From NCBI RefSeq assembly GCF_003049525.1, contig NZ_PYWL01000004.1:1-64000 (forward strand): a stretch of 64,000 bases of DNA, given 5' to 3'. Numbering within the stretch: the stretch's first letter is position 1; each line of letters starts with the position of its first letter. A program made the position numbers and the translations under genes. The notes beneath the pieces are model-generated. The model saw only the letters and a program-made list of their open reading frames with translations, was not told where the DNA came from and did not search any database. Below are positions 38,402-47,551 of this stretch, piece after piece. The DNA is from Lysinibacillus fusiformis (GTDB lineage Bacteria; Bacillota; Bacilli; Bacillales_A; Planococcaceae).

Positions 38402-39586
38402 TTACTCCTTTAATTTTGAGTTTTGCAAAGTTCCTAACCCCCGTGTATAGACATTAACCTTAACATTTACTTCTACCTCAGGATAAATGGTTTGCCAGTC
38501 GTCTTTAATTTTTCTCCATTCTGTAGGATTAGCACGATGAATCGCTTCTCCAAAGCCAAGTACATCTGCCTGATAATTTTCTTGAAATATATTCAGCACT
38601 TGATTAATATTTTTTTTAATGTGTTTTTCAGTTTGATTATTAATCCAATCGATCGTTTTTATGTCTGTTAAATCAATATCACATTTCACCTCAGCAACAT
38701 TTTGAACAATATCAATGTTAATGTTTATAGTCGGTTTGCCGTCCTTAAAAATTCCTTTTGTTTTCGTTTTAGATTGAGTAATTTCGGTTGTTAGCTCTCC
38801 ATCTGAAGGACAGGAGATAATTTCAATTGTTGATTTAATATTGTCGTTTAAATAACTAAAACTTTTACTGTTATATTCATCGATGTAGCCTAATAATTTA
38901 TCCTCTTTAAAAATGGCGAGGCCCGTAAACTTAAGTTTTACTGGCGTTTCAATTCTTTCAACATTTGTTTGGTCAATTCCTAAAGTTTTATCCCCTAGAA
39001 CTTCAATTGCTGATAAAACAAAATACTGATCATTTACTCCTAAATCTGTCACTAAATCTTCAACATCGACTTCTAAAGTAGAGCCCCATGCATCTTGCGT
39101 GATTTTAAGAGAATTTAACATCCTACTTGCAGGTATTTTTTCTATGGGAGTTAATACATTTAAGACATCCTTTGCAGTTGCTTGCTGAGAGACAATTATA
39201 GTAAAGTCATTTCGAATCTCCTGATCTCTTGCTAGAAAATCAACAGAATCTCGTATACCTTTGTCTGCTAATTCTTCTCCAACAACAACTAGCTGTAAAT
39301 GGGCAAAATATAATTTTCTTGGAGATAAAGCTAATATTTTTCTAACTGCTTCAAATACAGTTTTTCCTTCGGCATGATAAGTAACTACTGGTGCTTGTCC
39401 ATTAGCCGATTTTAAAGAGACTTGACTAGGATCAATTACTTGTACCGAAATGGCATATTCACCATCAATAAAGTCTATACCTAGCGCAGCGACAAGAGCT
39501 AAATCATTTAATTCACGTTTACTCCAACAACCACTAAGAATTAAAATTAGAAAAATCAATGAAAGAACGATTAAGTTTTTCTTCAT
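38402..39586 (-). CDS. Ger(x)C-family germinant receptor lipoprotein
   Basis: This C subunit is predicted to be lipid-anchored: MKKNLIVLSLIFLILILSGC gives Cys20. The mature start WSKRELNDLALVAALGIDFI is the conserved family beginning. At 394 residues it is full length. It is co-transcribed after the A gene (30-base gap) and before the D gene (2-base gap). It is more canonical than the orphan GerC at 14207. Confidence 0.93.
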   Translation of the reverse strand: MKKNLIVLSLIFLILILSGCWSKRELNDLALVAALGIDFIDGEYAISVQVIDPSQVSLKSANGQAPVVTYHAEGKTVFEAVRKILALSPRKLYFAHLQLVVVGEELADKGIRDSVDFLARDQEIRNDFTIIVSQQATAKDVLNVLTPIEKIPASRMLNSLKITQDAWGSTLEVDVEDLVTDLGVNDQYFVLSAIEVLGDKTLGIDQTNVERIETPVKLKFTGLAIFKEDKLLGYIDEYNSKSFSYLNDNIKSTIEIISCPSDGELTTEITQSKTKTKGIFKDGKPTININIDIVQNVAEVKCDIDLTDIKTIDWINNQTEKHIKKNINQVLNIFQENYQADVLGFGEAIHRANPTEWRKIKDDWQTIYPEVEVNVKVNVYTRGLGTLQNSKLKE

Positions 39587-39616
39587 AATGTAACCTCATT
39601 TAACAGTTAATTATTA

Positions 39617-41137
39617 CTAATTTTTACGCCCTCTAACATTATTAATTTGACTGATCAATCGTGGACGTGTGAGTAAGGAACGTCGTGGAAAAATAATGAG
39701 CGCATCTTTTTGATCTTTTGGTATTAAAGGTGCAAATGGGCTCATGTATGGAACACCAAAAGAACGCAAACTACATAGATGGATAATCAAAAGCATAATT
39801 CCTACAAAAACTCCAAACAGTCCAAACATAGCTGCTAACACCATTAATGGGAAACGTAAAATACGGATAGAATTGGATAGACCATAGGCTGGGAAAAGAA
39901 AACTACAAATGGCTGTCAAAGCAACAATAATAACCATTGCTGCTGATACAATACCTGCCTCAACGGCTGCTTGGCCAATGATTAGTGTTCCGACTATAGA
40001 GATTGCGGATCCAATCATTCTAGGCATCCTTAATCCTGCTTCCCTTAACACTTCAAATGCAATTTCCATAATTAAAGCCTCTACAAATGCAGGGAAAGGA
40101 ACACCTTCTCGCTGTGCATATATACTGATAAGTAGGCGTGTTGGAATCATTTCTTGATGAAAAGTCGTTAGAGAAATATAGAGAGAAGGGGCAACCAAGG
40201 CAAGGCTGATACCTAAAAACCGAATAAGTCGAATAAATGAACTGACAAAAGCGCTTTGATAATAATCTTCTGCTGATTGTAAAAAAGAAGTGAATAAAGC
40301 AGGTACGATTAAAACAAAAGGTGTACCATCTACTAAAATAGCAATTTTACCTTCAAGCAATTCTCCAGCTATAACATCTGGACGCTCGGAATTATAAACA
40401 GTAGGAAATATAGTAAACTTTGAATCTTGAATTAATTGTTCAATATAACCACTCTCCAGAATGCCATCTATGTCAATTCTATCTAATCTTTTGAGCACTT
40501 CCTTCACTATTTTTTCATTTGCAATACCATTTATATACATAATGGCTATTTCCGTTTGGGTAACTTCACCAATAACTCTTGTTTTTATCCAAAGATTAGG
40601 ACTTTTTATTTTGCGTCTAATTAAAGCTGTATTGGTTCGTAATGTCTCGGTAAATGACTCTCTGGGCCCTCTAATAACAGCTTCTGTTACCGGTTCTGTG
40701 ATAGATCTATCTTTAGAGCTTTTTGTACTTGTAGAGATGCCTATAGCAAGTCCCTCTAATAATAAAACAGTTTCTCCACTTAAAATAGCGTTAAACAATG
40801 AAGGGAAATCTGAAACATTTTTTATACTCCCTACAGTTAAGCAATAAGTTTTTAATCGATCTACAATTTCTTGTAAAGGAGTATCTGATGTTACCTCAAA
40901 ATCAGAGATAATAGATTCTAATATAAAGTCAGTAATCGAGGTATTATCAGCAAGACCATCTGTATAAATAATAGCTATTGGTACTTCTATAGGTTTACCA
41001 ATCAAAAATTCACGGATAATAATATCATTGCTGTTACCGATTGAGTTTTTAATAGTTTTGATATTTTTCGGGAGAGATGTAGAAAGTGACGTAATGGTTT
41101 TATTTTTTAAGAGATTATCGATTTCTGAATTGCTCAC
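39617..41137 (-). CDS. GerA-family germinant receptor subunit A
   Basis: The A subunit has a large N-terminal cytoplasmic domain followed by a membrane domain of about 4-5 segments (AFVSSFIRLIRFLGISLALV, EAGIVSAAMVIIVALTAICS, LMVLAAMFGLFGVFVGIMLL). Conserved words include EGKIAILVDGTPFVLIVPAL and AQREGVPFPAFVEALIMEI. I chose GTG 41137 (VSNSEIDN) because AAAGGAGG lies 8 bases upstream; the longer frame to 41179 has no such site. It is first gene of the A-C-D-B operon, likely sigma-G controlled by analogy; I did not locate the promoter. Confidence 0.93.
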   Translation of the reverse strand: MSNSEIDNLLKNKTITSLSTSLPKNIKTIKNSIGNSNDIIIREFLIGKPIEVPIAIIYTDGLADNTSITDFILESIISDFEVTSDTPLQEIVDRLKTYCLTVGSIKNVSDFPSLFNAILSGETVLLLEGLAIGISTSTKSSKDRSITEPVTEAVIRGPRESFTETLRTNTALIRRKIKSPNLWIKTRVIGEVTQTEIAIMYINGIANEKIVKEVLKRLDRIDIDGILESGYIEQLIQDSKFTIFPTVYNSERPDVIAGELLEGKIAILVDGTPFVLIVPALFTSFLQSAEDYYQSAFVSSFIRLIRFLGISLALVAPSLYISLTTFHQEMIPTRLLISIYAQREGVPFPAFVEALIMEIAFEVLREAGLRMPRMIGSAISIVGTLIIGQAAVEAGIVSAAMVIIVALTAICSFLFPAYGLSNSIRILRFPLMVLAAMFGLFGVFVGIMLLIIHLCSLRSFGVPYMSPFAPLIPKDQKDALIIFPRRSLLTRPRLISQINNVRGRKN

Positions 41138-41255
41138 TACAATGTCCTCCTTTAGTTTTCTATTTAATAGAATATGCAATAGATAGTGAGTTTATACTAG
41201 ATTTAATGAAGAGAGGAAGAGTTTAATAGAATTATGTATTTATTTTTTGATAGAA

Positions 41256-41288
41256 ATAAAAAAGCAGTCAACAAAACTCGTTGACTGT
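41256..41288 (-). terminator. Terminator of the 41299 gene
   Basis: On the minus strand CAGTCAAC and GTTGACTG form a hairpin followed by CTTTTTTATTT. It isolates the ger operon from the upstream gene. Confidence 0.8.
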
Positions 41289-41298
41289 TTTAAAAACT

Positions 41299-41742
41299 TT
41301 AGCTGCTTAAAATAGTAGGTTTATCAAATGAAACAATATCAATTATATGGTCTAAACACACAATCTGATAATGGAATAGCTCCTTGTAGGAATATATATC
41401 GAGAGCTATAGTCCCTTTACTTATGAAATCTAAATAAGTTGATTTTGTAAAAAGACGTACTGAGTTACCCAAGAAATCATCTTCTTGATTTACAAAATGA
41501 AAAGATTCGTCAAAAACAGAGTAGGCTACATATGTATCGAATTCTAAATGTATGACCGGCAAGGTCTTATCAATTTCAATAGGATGGACATCATTAAATG
41601 TATTTTCATCAAAACTTACATCCTCGCCTTTTGAACTAATGGAAGCTCTATGAATAGAAATTCTTAAAGAGTTTGTCCCTGGCTCTACTATATTATCTAA
41701 AAACAAATAACCTTTCCATTGCATTAAATCTTCATAGTACAT
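41299..41742 (-). CDS. Hypothetical protein, 147 residues
   Basis: I do not recognise it. It is predicted soluble, with a beta-rich pattern (alternating hydrophobics in LRISIHRASIS and IHLEFDTYVAYSVF) and no signal peptide. ATG 41742 has GGAAGG about 9 bases upstream; GTG 41751 is too close to it. It is monocistronic with its own terminator. Confidence 0.65.
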   Translation of the reverse strand: MYYEDLMQWKGYLFLDNIVEPGTNSLRISIHRASISSKGEDVSFDENTFNDVHPIEIDKTLPVIHLEFDTYVAYSVFDESFHFVNQEDDFLGNSVRLFTKSTYLDFISKGTIALDIYSYKELFHYQIVCLDHIIDIVSFDKPTILSS

Positions 41743-41973
41743 AATAATCACCCTTCCAAATTAACAATGAGGTTATGGTCATTTTATAGGTAGAATATTA
41801 AAATGTCAATTTAAAATAAGTTGAATAGAAATAAAAATTTATTGTTTATCAATAAAAAAAGATTGATTTAGAATATATTTCGGGTTTATAATTGTTACAG
41901 CAAGTTGTAGGAAGAAGCAGTGGAAGAATCAAAACTTTTTACATTAAAATATTTAGAATGGAGGAAATAAGTT

Positions 41974-42189
41974 ATGAAAAAATATATTTTTGCATCAACA
42001 CCAATTATATTAGGAGTACTTAGTTTTTTAATCTTTATGATGAAAGGGAGTAATGTAGCACCTGATGGTACATTAGAAGAACCATTCTTTCTTATTCCAA
42101 TAGGATTTTTATTGTTATTTATTGGATTTATATGTGTAGTAGGGGTAGCACTAATTTCGGTTATTAAAAAAACACAATACGTTAAATAA
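41974..42189 (+). CDS. DUF3955-type small membrane protein
   Basis: This 71-residue protein has two membrane segments (about 5-23 and 39-62) separated by a short loop with GTLEEPFFLIPIGF, the pattern of DUF3955 proteins. Function unknown. GGAGG lies about 9 bases upstream of the ATG, and a terminator follows at once. Confidence 0.7.
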   Translation: MKKYIFASTPIILGVLSFLIFMMKGSNVAPDGTLEEPFFLIPIGFLLLFIGFICVVGVALISVIKKTQYVK

Positions 42190-42197
42190 TAATATAT

Positions 42198-42232
42198 AAA
42201 ACAACCAGGTCTGATGTGACCTGGTTGTTTTA
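42198..42232 (+). terminator. Terminator after the DUF3955 gene
   Basis: ACAACCAGG pairs with CCTGGTTGT around a 10-base loop, followed by TTTATAT. Confidence 0.8.
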
Positions 42233-42266
42233 TATATTTACATATTTATTTTACTCAAAGAAAATA

Positions 42267-42617
42267 TTATTTTTTCAAATTATACTGCTCTCCCCAATCT
42301 CTCATAAGTTTTATTATTGGTTCAAGTGTACGACCGAATTCAGTTAGCGAATATTCTACTTTGGGTGGTACTTCTTTAAAGATTTCTCTATGGATTATAC
42401 CATCCTTCTCTAATTCACGGAGTTGTAACGTTAACATTCTTTGAGTAATATCGGGCATCAAACGTCTAAATTCATTGAAACGCTTCGTTCCTGACATAAG
42501 GTGATATAAAATAACACCTTTCCATTTACCACCAATTACCGCAAGTGTTGCTTCAACAGGACATCCATAGGCATCAGGACAAGCTGAATAAGGGTTGATT
42601 TGATTACTATCTGTCAT
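42267..42617 (-). CDS. HxlR-family transcriptional regulator
   Basis: This 116-residue winged-helix dimeric regulator has the family core [20 protein letters not shown] with the conserved redox-active Cys19, and [20 protein letters not shown] as the recognition part. Members such as YodB sense quinones and diamide through this Cys and repress nearby oxidoreductase genes. It is divergently transcribed from a quinone-oxidoreductase-like gene, with a palindrome between them that fits its operator. Confidence 0.93.
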   Translation of the reverse strand: MTDSNQINPYSACPDAYGCPVEATLAVIGGKWKGVILYHLMSGTKRFNEFRRLMPDITQRMLTLQLRELEKDGIIHREIFKEVPPKVEYSLTEFGRTLEPIIKLMRDWGEQYNLKK

Positions 42618-42637
42618 TAAAATACCTCCAGATTAAT

Positions 42638-42657
42638 TAGTATAAAAATTGATACTA
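42638..42657. promoter_or_regulatory. Putative HxlR operator
   Basis: TAGTATAAAAATTGATACTA is a 6-bp dyad (TAGTAT / ATACTA) with an 8-base spacer in the divergent intergenic region, close in form to known YodB-type boxes. Confidence 0.6.
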
Positions 42658-42755
42658 TACAACAAAAATGTGCGTACTTACATTAAATATATCATCGTAT
42701 TATTATAGCTGACATAAGGAAATAAAAAATGAAGGAAAAAGGAGCAATTTTAATT

Positions 42756-43784
42756 ATGGAAAAAATGAAAGCTGTAGGTTTACATCAATACTTACCTGTT
42801 GATCAACCAGAGAGTTTATTAGATTTACAAATTGCAAAGCCAAGTGTTAAAGATAGAGATTTATTAATTAAAGTAAAGGCAGTTTCAGTGAATCCAGTAG
42901 ATTATAAAGTAAGAACTCCGAAAGAAAAGTTTGAGGACACTCCTAAAATTTTAGGGTGGGATGTGGCAGGCATTGTTGTAGAGTCTGGTCCATTATGTAC
43001 ATTGTTTAAACCAGGTGATGAGGTATATTATGCAGGCGATATAACACGTCAAGGTTGTAATAGTGAATTTCATCTTGTCGATGAGAGGATTGTAGGTCAT
43101 AAGCCAAAGTCATTAAATTTTGCAGAATCTGCCGCATTACCATTGACTTCAATTACTGCGTATGAGGCCATATTTGATAGAATGAAAGTTAGTAGTTTAT
43201 CAAATGAAAATAAAAATAAAACAATTTTAATTATTGGTGCAGCTGGTGGGGTAGGTTCTATTGCAATCCAACTAGCTAAATGGGCTGGGCTAACGGTTAT
43301 AGGTACAGCTTCTAGACAAGAGTCACGTGTTTGGGCTACTGACCTAGGTGCAGACTATATCATAAATCACTATGAGGAATTTATTCCGCAGCTTAAAATA
43401 ATAGGTTTTGAAGCAGTTGATTATATTCTATGTTTGAATTCGACACAAGAATATTGGGCCAATATGGCCGAGGCTATCGCTCCACAAGGAACAATTTGTT
43501 CTATTGTAGAAACAGATGAGCCAATTAATTTGACATTACTTAAAAATAAAAGCGTAACATTTGTGTGGGAGTTTATGTTTACACGATCTATGTATCAGAC
43601 TGAAGATATGAATGAACAACATAAATTATTAAATAGAATAGCTATTTTAGTTGATAGTAATATTTTAAAAACCACAATATCTGAAATTCTATATCCAATT
43701 AATGCAGATAATTTAAGAAAAGCTCACGCTATTCTTGAGAATGGAAAAACTATTGGGAAAATTGTGCTTGAGGGTTTTAAATAA
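42756..43784 (+). CDS. Zinc-independent quinone oxidoreductase / alcohol dehydrogenase-like protein
   Basis: This medium-chain reductase (342 residues) has an N-terminal GroES-like domain with KVKAVSVNPVDYKVRTP and GWDVAGIVVESG, and a NAD(P)-binding Rossmann fold with ILIIGAAGGVGSIAIQLAKW. The zinc ligands of alcohol dehydrogenases are absent, as in the zinc-type ADH-like quinone oxidoreductases. It probably reduces quinones or enones with NADPH and is likely repressed by the divergent HxlR regulator. I prefer ATG 42756 (AAGGAG upstream), though 42729 also has AAGGA upstream. Confidence 0.88.
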   Translation: MEKMKAVGLHQYLPVDQPESLLDLQIAKPSVKDRDLLIKVKAVSVNPVDYKVRTPKEKFEDTPKILGWDVAGIVVESGPLCTLFKPGDEVYYAGDITRQGCNSEFHLVDERIVGHKPKSLNFAESAALPLTSITAYEAIFDRMKVSSLSNENKNKTILIIGAAGGVGSIAIQLAKWAGLTVIGTASRQESRVWATDLGADYIINHYEEFIPQLKIIGFEAVDYILCLNSTQEYWANMAEAIAPQGTICSIVETDEPINLTLLKNKSVTFVWEFMFTRSMYQTEDMNEQHKLLNRIAILVDSNILKTTISEILYPINADNLRKAHAILENGKTIGKIVLEGFK

Positions 43785-44082
43785 GACATTGTGACTGCCT
43801 TTGTTTTTCACCTTCATTGGCAGTATTTTATTCGTGTGATAAATAGAGTGAAGGGCAGAGTAGGCTAACAATCGACTAAATTTAATCGTCATTATTGATG
43901 TTTTATTTAAAAGGATTGGTTGCAAGGATAAAACTAATTTATAAAAGGGTTAAGATTTTTCGCATTTTAAATATTAGATAATGTTTATGTATGGATATCT
44001 AAAACTGCATTTGATCCAAAGTAATGTTCGGAAATGAGAAAAAGCTGCAACGTCCTCGCACGTTACAGCTTAGATATAGATG
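43785..44082. other. Spacer with a minus-strand terminator
   Basis: No gene. A hairpin AAGCTGCAACG...CGTTACAGCTT at 44042-44071 followed on the minus strand by CTTTTTC ends the transcript of the catalase remnant and the DUF3231 gene. Confidence 0.6.
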
Positions 44083-44404
44083 TTAATTATTCATATCTTT
44101 AAGGCCTATGCTGTGTTCATTTGGCATCTCTGGCATAACTGGTACTGGGAATCCTTCAGGTGGAGGAGTCACATTTAGATCTCCACCATTTCTACTTGGA
44201 GTTTGTCCTTGGAATATTTCACCGATACGAGTTGGAGCTAATGCGTTTCTTTGCCTCTAAAATTAGAGCTTTGGAAAAAGTATTGCATCATGGTTCTCAT
44301 TTCCCATAATGACCACCTAGTATTTCTTGCATGACACGTGCTGCTTGTGGATCTGGTATGTCAGGTTTAATAATGTTAATTAATTCTTCTTTGTAATCAT
44401 ACAT
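44083..44404 (-). pseudogene. Manganese catalase, internal deletion and frameshift
   Basis: The N-terminal piece MYDYKEELINIIKPDIPDPQ then AARVMQEILGGHYG and a frame-shifted MRTMMQYFFQSSNFRGK matches the start of manganese catalases (PDPxxAxxxxxxxGGxxGE...MQYxFQ). The C-terminal piece APTRIGEIFQGQTPSRNGGD then LNVTPPPEGFPVPVMPEMPN matches the family end (RIGxIWKG...PEGxPxPxxPExP). The 170 or so residues between them, with most metal ligands, are missing. GAGGAA precedes ATG 44404. The enzyme disproportionates hydrogen peroxide and is often spore-associated in bacilli; this one is dead. Confidence 0.75.
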
Positions 44405-44433
44405 TTTAATTCCTCGATTCGGGGAAATTGGCT

Positions 44434-44943
44434 TTATTTTTCAGGGTAATCTACATGCAATGGTGGTGGTACAAGCCAACCTTTATTTTTGTTGAGACGC
44501 AGTAGTTTAGCACCGATAAGAGCTTTTGCAGTATGGAATTGGCCATACATTAAAGCAATATCCTCTCGAGTGGAAGTGCCCATTGCCTGACTACATGCAA
44601 CTAATCCAGCAGCTAGGTCTACTGACAGTGCAGCACTAATTTCTGGATCATTAAATTTAGCACCAGGAGGGATATCTTCCATTCTTGCTACAGGTCGTTC
44701 AGGTGAAGCAGGTGGTAAAGCAACACCATTCGTTTTTAGAATTTTTTCTAATTGTTTTACTTCATCCCTACATGTTTCGATGATATCTTCAATAATTTTT
44801 TTAAGATCTTCATCCCCAGCGTGATTATAAAACGTTTGATAGCCCGAAATCATACCATAGTCTGCAATTAAACTTAACCAGACACTAAATACTTCACCAT
44901 AATGCAATGGTTCATCTTTTGGATTTCCACCAAGAATACCCAT
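44434..44943 (-). CDS. DUF3231-family (spore-coat/ferritin-like helical) protein
   Basis: The 169-residue protein is mostly helical, with YGMISGYQTFYNHAGDEDLK and TCRDEVKQLEKILKTNGVAL then PPASPERP, the pattern of DUF3231/CotF-like bundle domains. Intact DUF3231 proteins often hold two such repeats of about 165 residues; this one has a single repeat. AAGGAAG lies upstream of ATG 44943. It is followed by the Mn catalase remnant in the same orientation after 30 bases, suggesting a former operon with a spore-coat role. Confidence 0.8.
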   Translation of the reverse strand: MGILGGNPKDEPLHYGEVFSVWLSLIADYGMISGYQTFYNHAGDEDLKKIIEDIIETCRDEVKQLEKILKTNGVALPPASPERPVARMEDIPPGAKFNDPEISAALSVDLAAGLVACSQAMGTSTREDIALMYGQFHTAKALIGAKLLRLNKNKGWLVPPPLHVDYPEK

Positions 44944-44944
44944 A

Positions 44945-45438
44945 ATAACACTTCCTTTTCTTGTTTTTCGCCATTAAAAGCAAGGTTAGTATGGATGAAA
45001 TAATAATTACCATTCAATTTTTAATAAAATATTTAAGGGTTTGAGGTAATAAAATGAACTAAAAAGGACCAACTTCTATACAGAAAGTGATCAAGTAATT
45101 AAGTAAATGTTAGGAGCAACAATACCTAGATTTATATTATGTATCCAAAGCTGACTATGATAGGCGGTTACTTTATCAAAAAAGTCACAGCAAGTGAAAT
45201 CTCTGCAGTTCCTTTAACGGATTTAAGTATGACTTCCTCAGCCGTTATCTTGATAGAAATAGACATAACTCTTATGCGTTGGTAATGTAGAGAAAGATAT
45301 AAGTAGTGATATGGTTTACTTACTTGAAACTAATTGTGCAGTGAATCAAAATGGAGAGACTAATATAAAGCTTTGCAATAGCGGTAACAAGTAGGCAGGT
45401 GATAAATTGGTATTCGTAGTATTAGATAAGGAGTAAAA
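44945..45438. other. Degenerate coding debris
   Basis: The plus strand near 45190-45400 reads VPLTDLSMTSSAVILIEIDI, then SSDMVYLLETNCAVNQNGET across stops. I do not recognise the parent gene. Confidence 0.35.
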
Positions 45439-45440
45439 CT

Positions 45441-45886
45441 ATGAATGAATTTAATGAAATATTAACATATGTAAATGAATTACTTTATGAACCTAATCAA
45501 TTAATTATAAAAAAACATCCGAGAGGAAACTCAAAATTCTGAGTACGGGGCTGGGATATTTCAGTTGAATTTTAAATCTGTTAGATTTAGAGTGGCAAAA
45601 ATAACACCTACCAAGGTAGGCCAATTTGTTTCCTTTTGGGAAAAGGATGAAGCTAATAAAAACCAAGCATTCTCATATGATAATGCCACTGATTTACTAG
45701 TAATAAACACTTTTAATAATAGTGGTGATTTTGGCCAATTTGTTTTTCCAAAAGAAGTTCTTTTAAAACAAAAGATCCTTAAAAACGTTAATTCAAAGGG
45801 AAAAATGGCAATCACCATATTTTGTTAAAATAGACGCTAGTACTAGTTTTCCAAACCATGAGCTATTAAAATTATACTCCTTCTAA
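45441..45886 (+). pseudogene. MepB-family gene, frameshifted
   Basis: From ATG 45441 (AAGGAG upstream) the frame reads NEFNEILTYVNELLYEPNQL, hits a stop after NSKF, and continues in another frame with GAGIFQLNFKSVRFRVAKIT, PTKVGQFVSFWEKDEANKNQ and FGQFVFPKEVLLKQKILKNV, which are MepB words. A second frameshift near 45815 precedes SPYFVKIDASTSFPNHELLKLY. MepB proteins are of unknown function (found beside the MepA efflux pump in staphylococci). Two frameshifts inactivate it. Confidence 0.85.
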
Positions 45887-45889
45887 AAT

Positions 45890-46180
45890 TAGATATCTTT
45901 AACTGTGTCATTCAAATATTTACTATACATTTCGAGTTCATATATAGCTTATTCAACAATCGGGTGCGTTTATTTAGGAACGCGTTTTTTTAGTGCCAAA
46001 TTGTGGAGGAACGCAGTCTAAAGTCATTAAATGCAGCATTAAACTATTCGTATAGATTACTTCTATTACCTATAAGAACGAGCTTTTTTAAAAACTCACT
46101 TTACAAAGTATATCAAAAGTGTAAAATTACACTTTAATACAACTTATGTATATTTACAATAAAACATAAGATAAATGGAG
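45890..46180. other. Spacer, no gene seen
   Basis: It is AT-rich. No hairpin or ORF that I can support. Confidence 0.35.
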
Positions 46181-46187
46181 TGGGATG

Positions 46188-46574
46188 ATGAAGAAGACGA
46201 TTGTTTTAGGTATATTTGTTGTTAGTTTATCGGTAAATTTTTATATGTTCGGGAAATGGCTTTTTTTGGATCTATGGTACGAGCCAACTGAGGAAGAACA
46301 AATTTTTTTAAATCAAATGGCTCAGTTAACAGTTGAGAGCGAGGATTACCAACATATAGCGAAATATTCGAACGTCATTGCCCTTGCACCTTATATAAAC
46401 AAAAGTACAGGTGGACATTTTCCATTCAATATGGAGATTGAGGTTAAAACCACTAAAAAAACATTTATTTTTACATGTGAGGATGCTACTTGTTCGAAGA
46501 TGCACATGGGAGGGGAATACCTCACTACTTATACAGATGAAGATTTACTACTGCCCTTTAAAATATCAAATTAA
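46188..46574 (+). CDS. Hypothetical membrane-anchored protein
   Basis: The 128-residue product has one N-terminal membrane segment (residues about 4-25; TIVLGIFVVSLSVNFYMFGK) and a predicted extracellular domain of 100 residues. It has a Cys pair (TCEDATCSK, about 97-105) that could form a disulfide. I do not recognise the family. ATG 46188 is favoured over 46185 by the spacing to GGAG. Confidence 0.6.
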   Translation: MKKTIVLGIFVVSLSVNFYMFGKWLFLDLWYEPTEEEQIFLNQMAQLTVESEDYQHIAKYSNVIALAPYINKSTGGHFPFNMEIEVKTTKKTFIFTCEDATCSKMHMGGEYLTTYTDEDLLLPFKISN

Positions 46575-46860
46575 AGTAAAGTCTAAAGTCTCGAATGCTT
46601 TTAAAGTATTCGAGGCTACTTGTGTTTATCATTTTCCGACAGAAGAATCCTCCTTCCCAGTCTTCAACAAACGGGCGAGGTTGTTGAACAACATTGATAG
46701 AAAATGAACCAAACTCTCTAATTAAATTCTTAATAAAGATCAATCTTTGAATTCGAAGTTATGATATCATCCACGAGTGTTTCTAATGGCGATAAAGATG
46801 CTAAAGCCTGTTATCAATTGGTAATGGGCTTTTTAAATGTACAGTCCAATAAGCGTAAAA

Positions 46861-47154
46861 TCACATTTTATTGCTATTAAATTTTTTAATGACAGTTGCT
46901 AAAATGGCGAGCATCAAAACGATGACACTATTGATCAATAAAAAGTACCCTATTTGCATGCCATAAAACAACGCAAAAGGATCGCGAATAACCATTATCG
47001 CTAAAGTCCCACCAATTGCACCAAAGAAGACTGCTAGTAGTAATAGTATGAACGCGGAAACATAAAGATTATTCTTTTTTCTGTACGCTATAAACGCAAT
47101 CATATTCGCAATAATGATAAACAAGACCATAAGTATTATGAAAAACCTATCCAT
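46861..47154 (-). CDS. Small membrane protein, 97 residues
   Basis: Three membrane segments are predicted (MDRFFIILMVLFIIIANMIAF, VSAFILLLLAVFFGAIGGTL, GYFLLINSVIVLMLAILATV). Function unknown. ATG 47154 has GGAGGG upstream; the frame to 47181 does not. Confidence 0.6.
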   Translation of the reverse strand: MDRFFIILMVLFIIIANMIAFIAYRKKNNLYVSAFILLLLAVFFGAIGGTLAIMVIRDPFALFYGMQIGYFLLINSVIVLMLAILATVIKKFNSNKM

Positions 47155-47199
47155 ATGACGCCCTCCTTCATAAACAAACACACCATTAATACGATTGTT

Positions 47200-47461
47200 G
47201 AACTATTCTGCACCGATGGTTGAAAGATAAGCCTTCTTTTAACTTCGGAAGCGGGATTTTCCATTTTACATCTATTTACTTAAATACGCTTACAAAGAGT
47301 ATAAGTTCCATTATAAAACAATTCACCTATCTAAAAAGGATGGACATGGCTAATGACGACGCAGTGTTACAAAGGCGTATCAAGATTTTTATCTACAGCA
47401 GAAAATGACGTGGTACTACGCTATGTTAATATTGCTCTTCAAGCACAAGTAGAAAATTATT
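47200..47461. other. Possible degenerate small gene
   Basis: Two overlapping plus-strand frames (MANDDAVLQRRIKIFIY and then YKGVSRFLSTAENDVVLRYV to a stop at about 47462) look like one short coding region with a frameshift. A terminator follows. I do not recognise it. Confidence 0.35.
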
Positions 47462-47505
47462 AAAGCCCAGGCACTGCATTAATTTTGAGCCTGGGCTATT
47501 TGTGT
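47462..47505 (+). terminator. Terminator
   Basis: AGCCCAGGC pairs with GCCTGGGCT around a 16-base loop, followed by ATTTGTGTATTTT. Confidence 0.7.
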
Positions 47506-47551
47506 ATTTTCTTAAAAAGTTGACCATTCTATTATGGATAGGAGTGAAACA

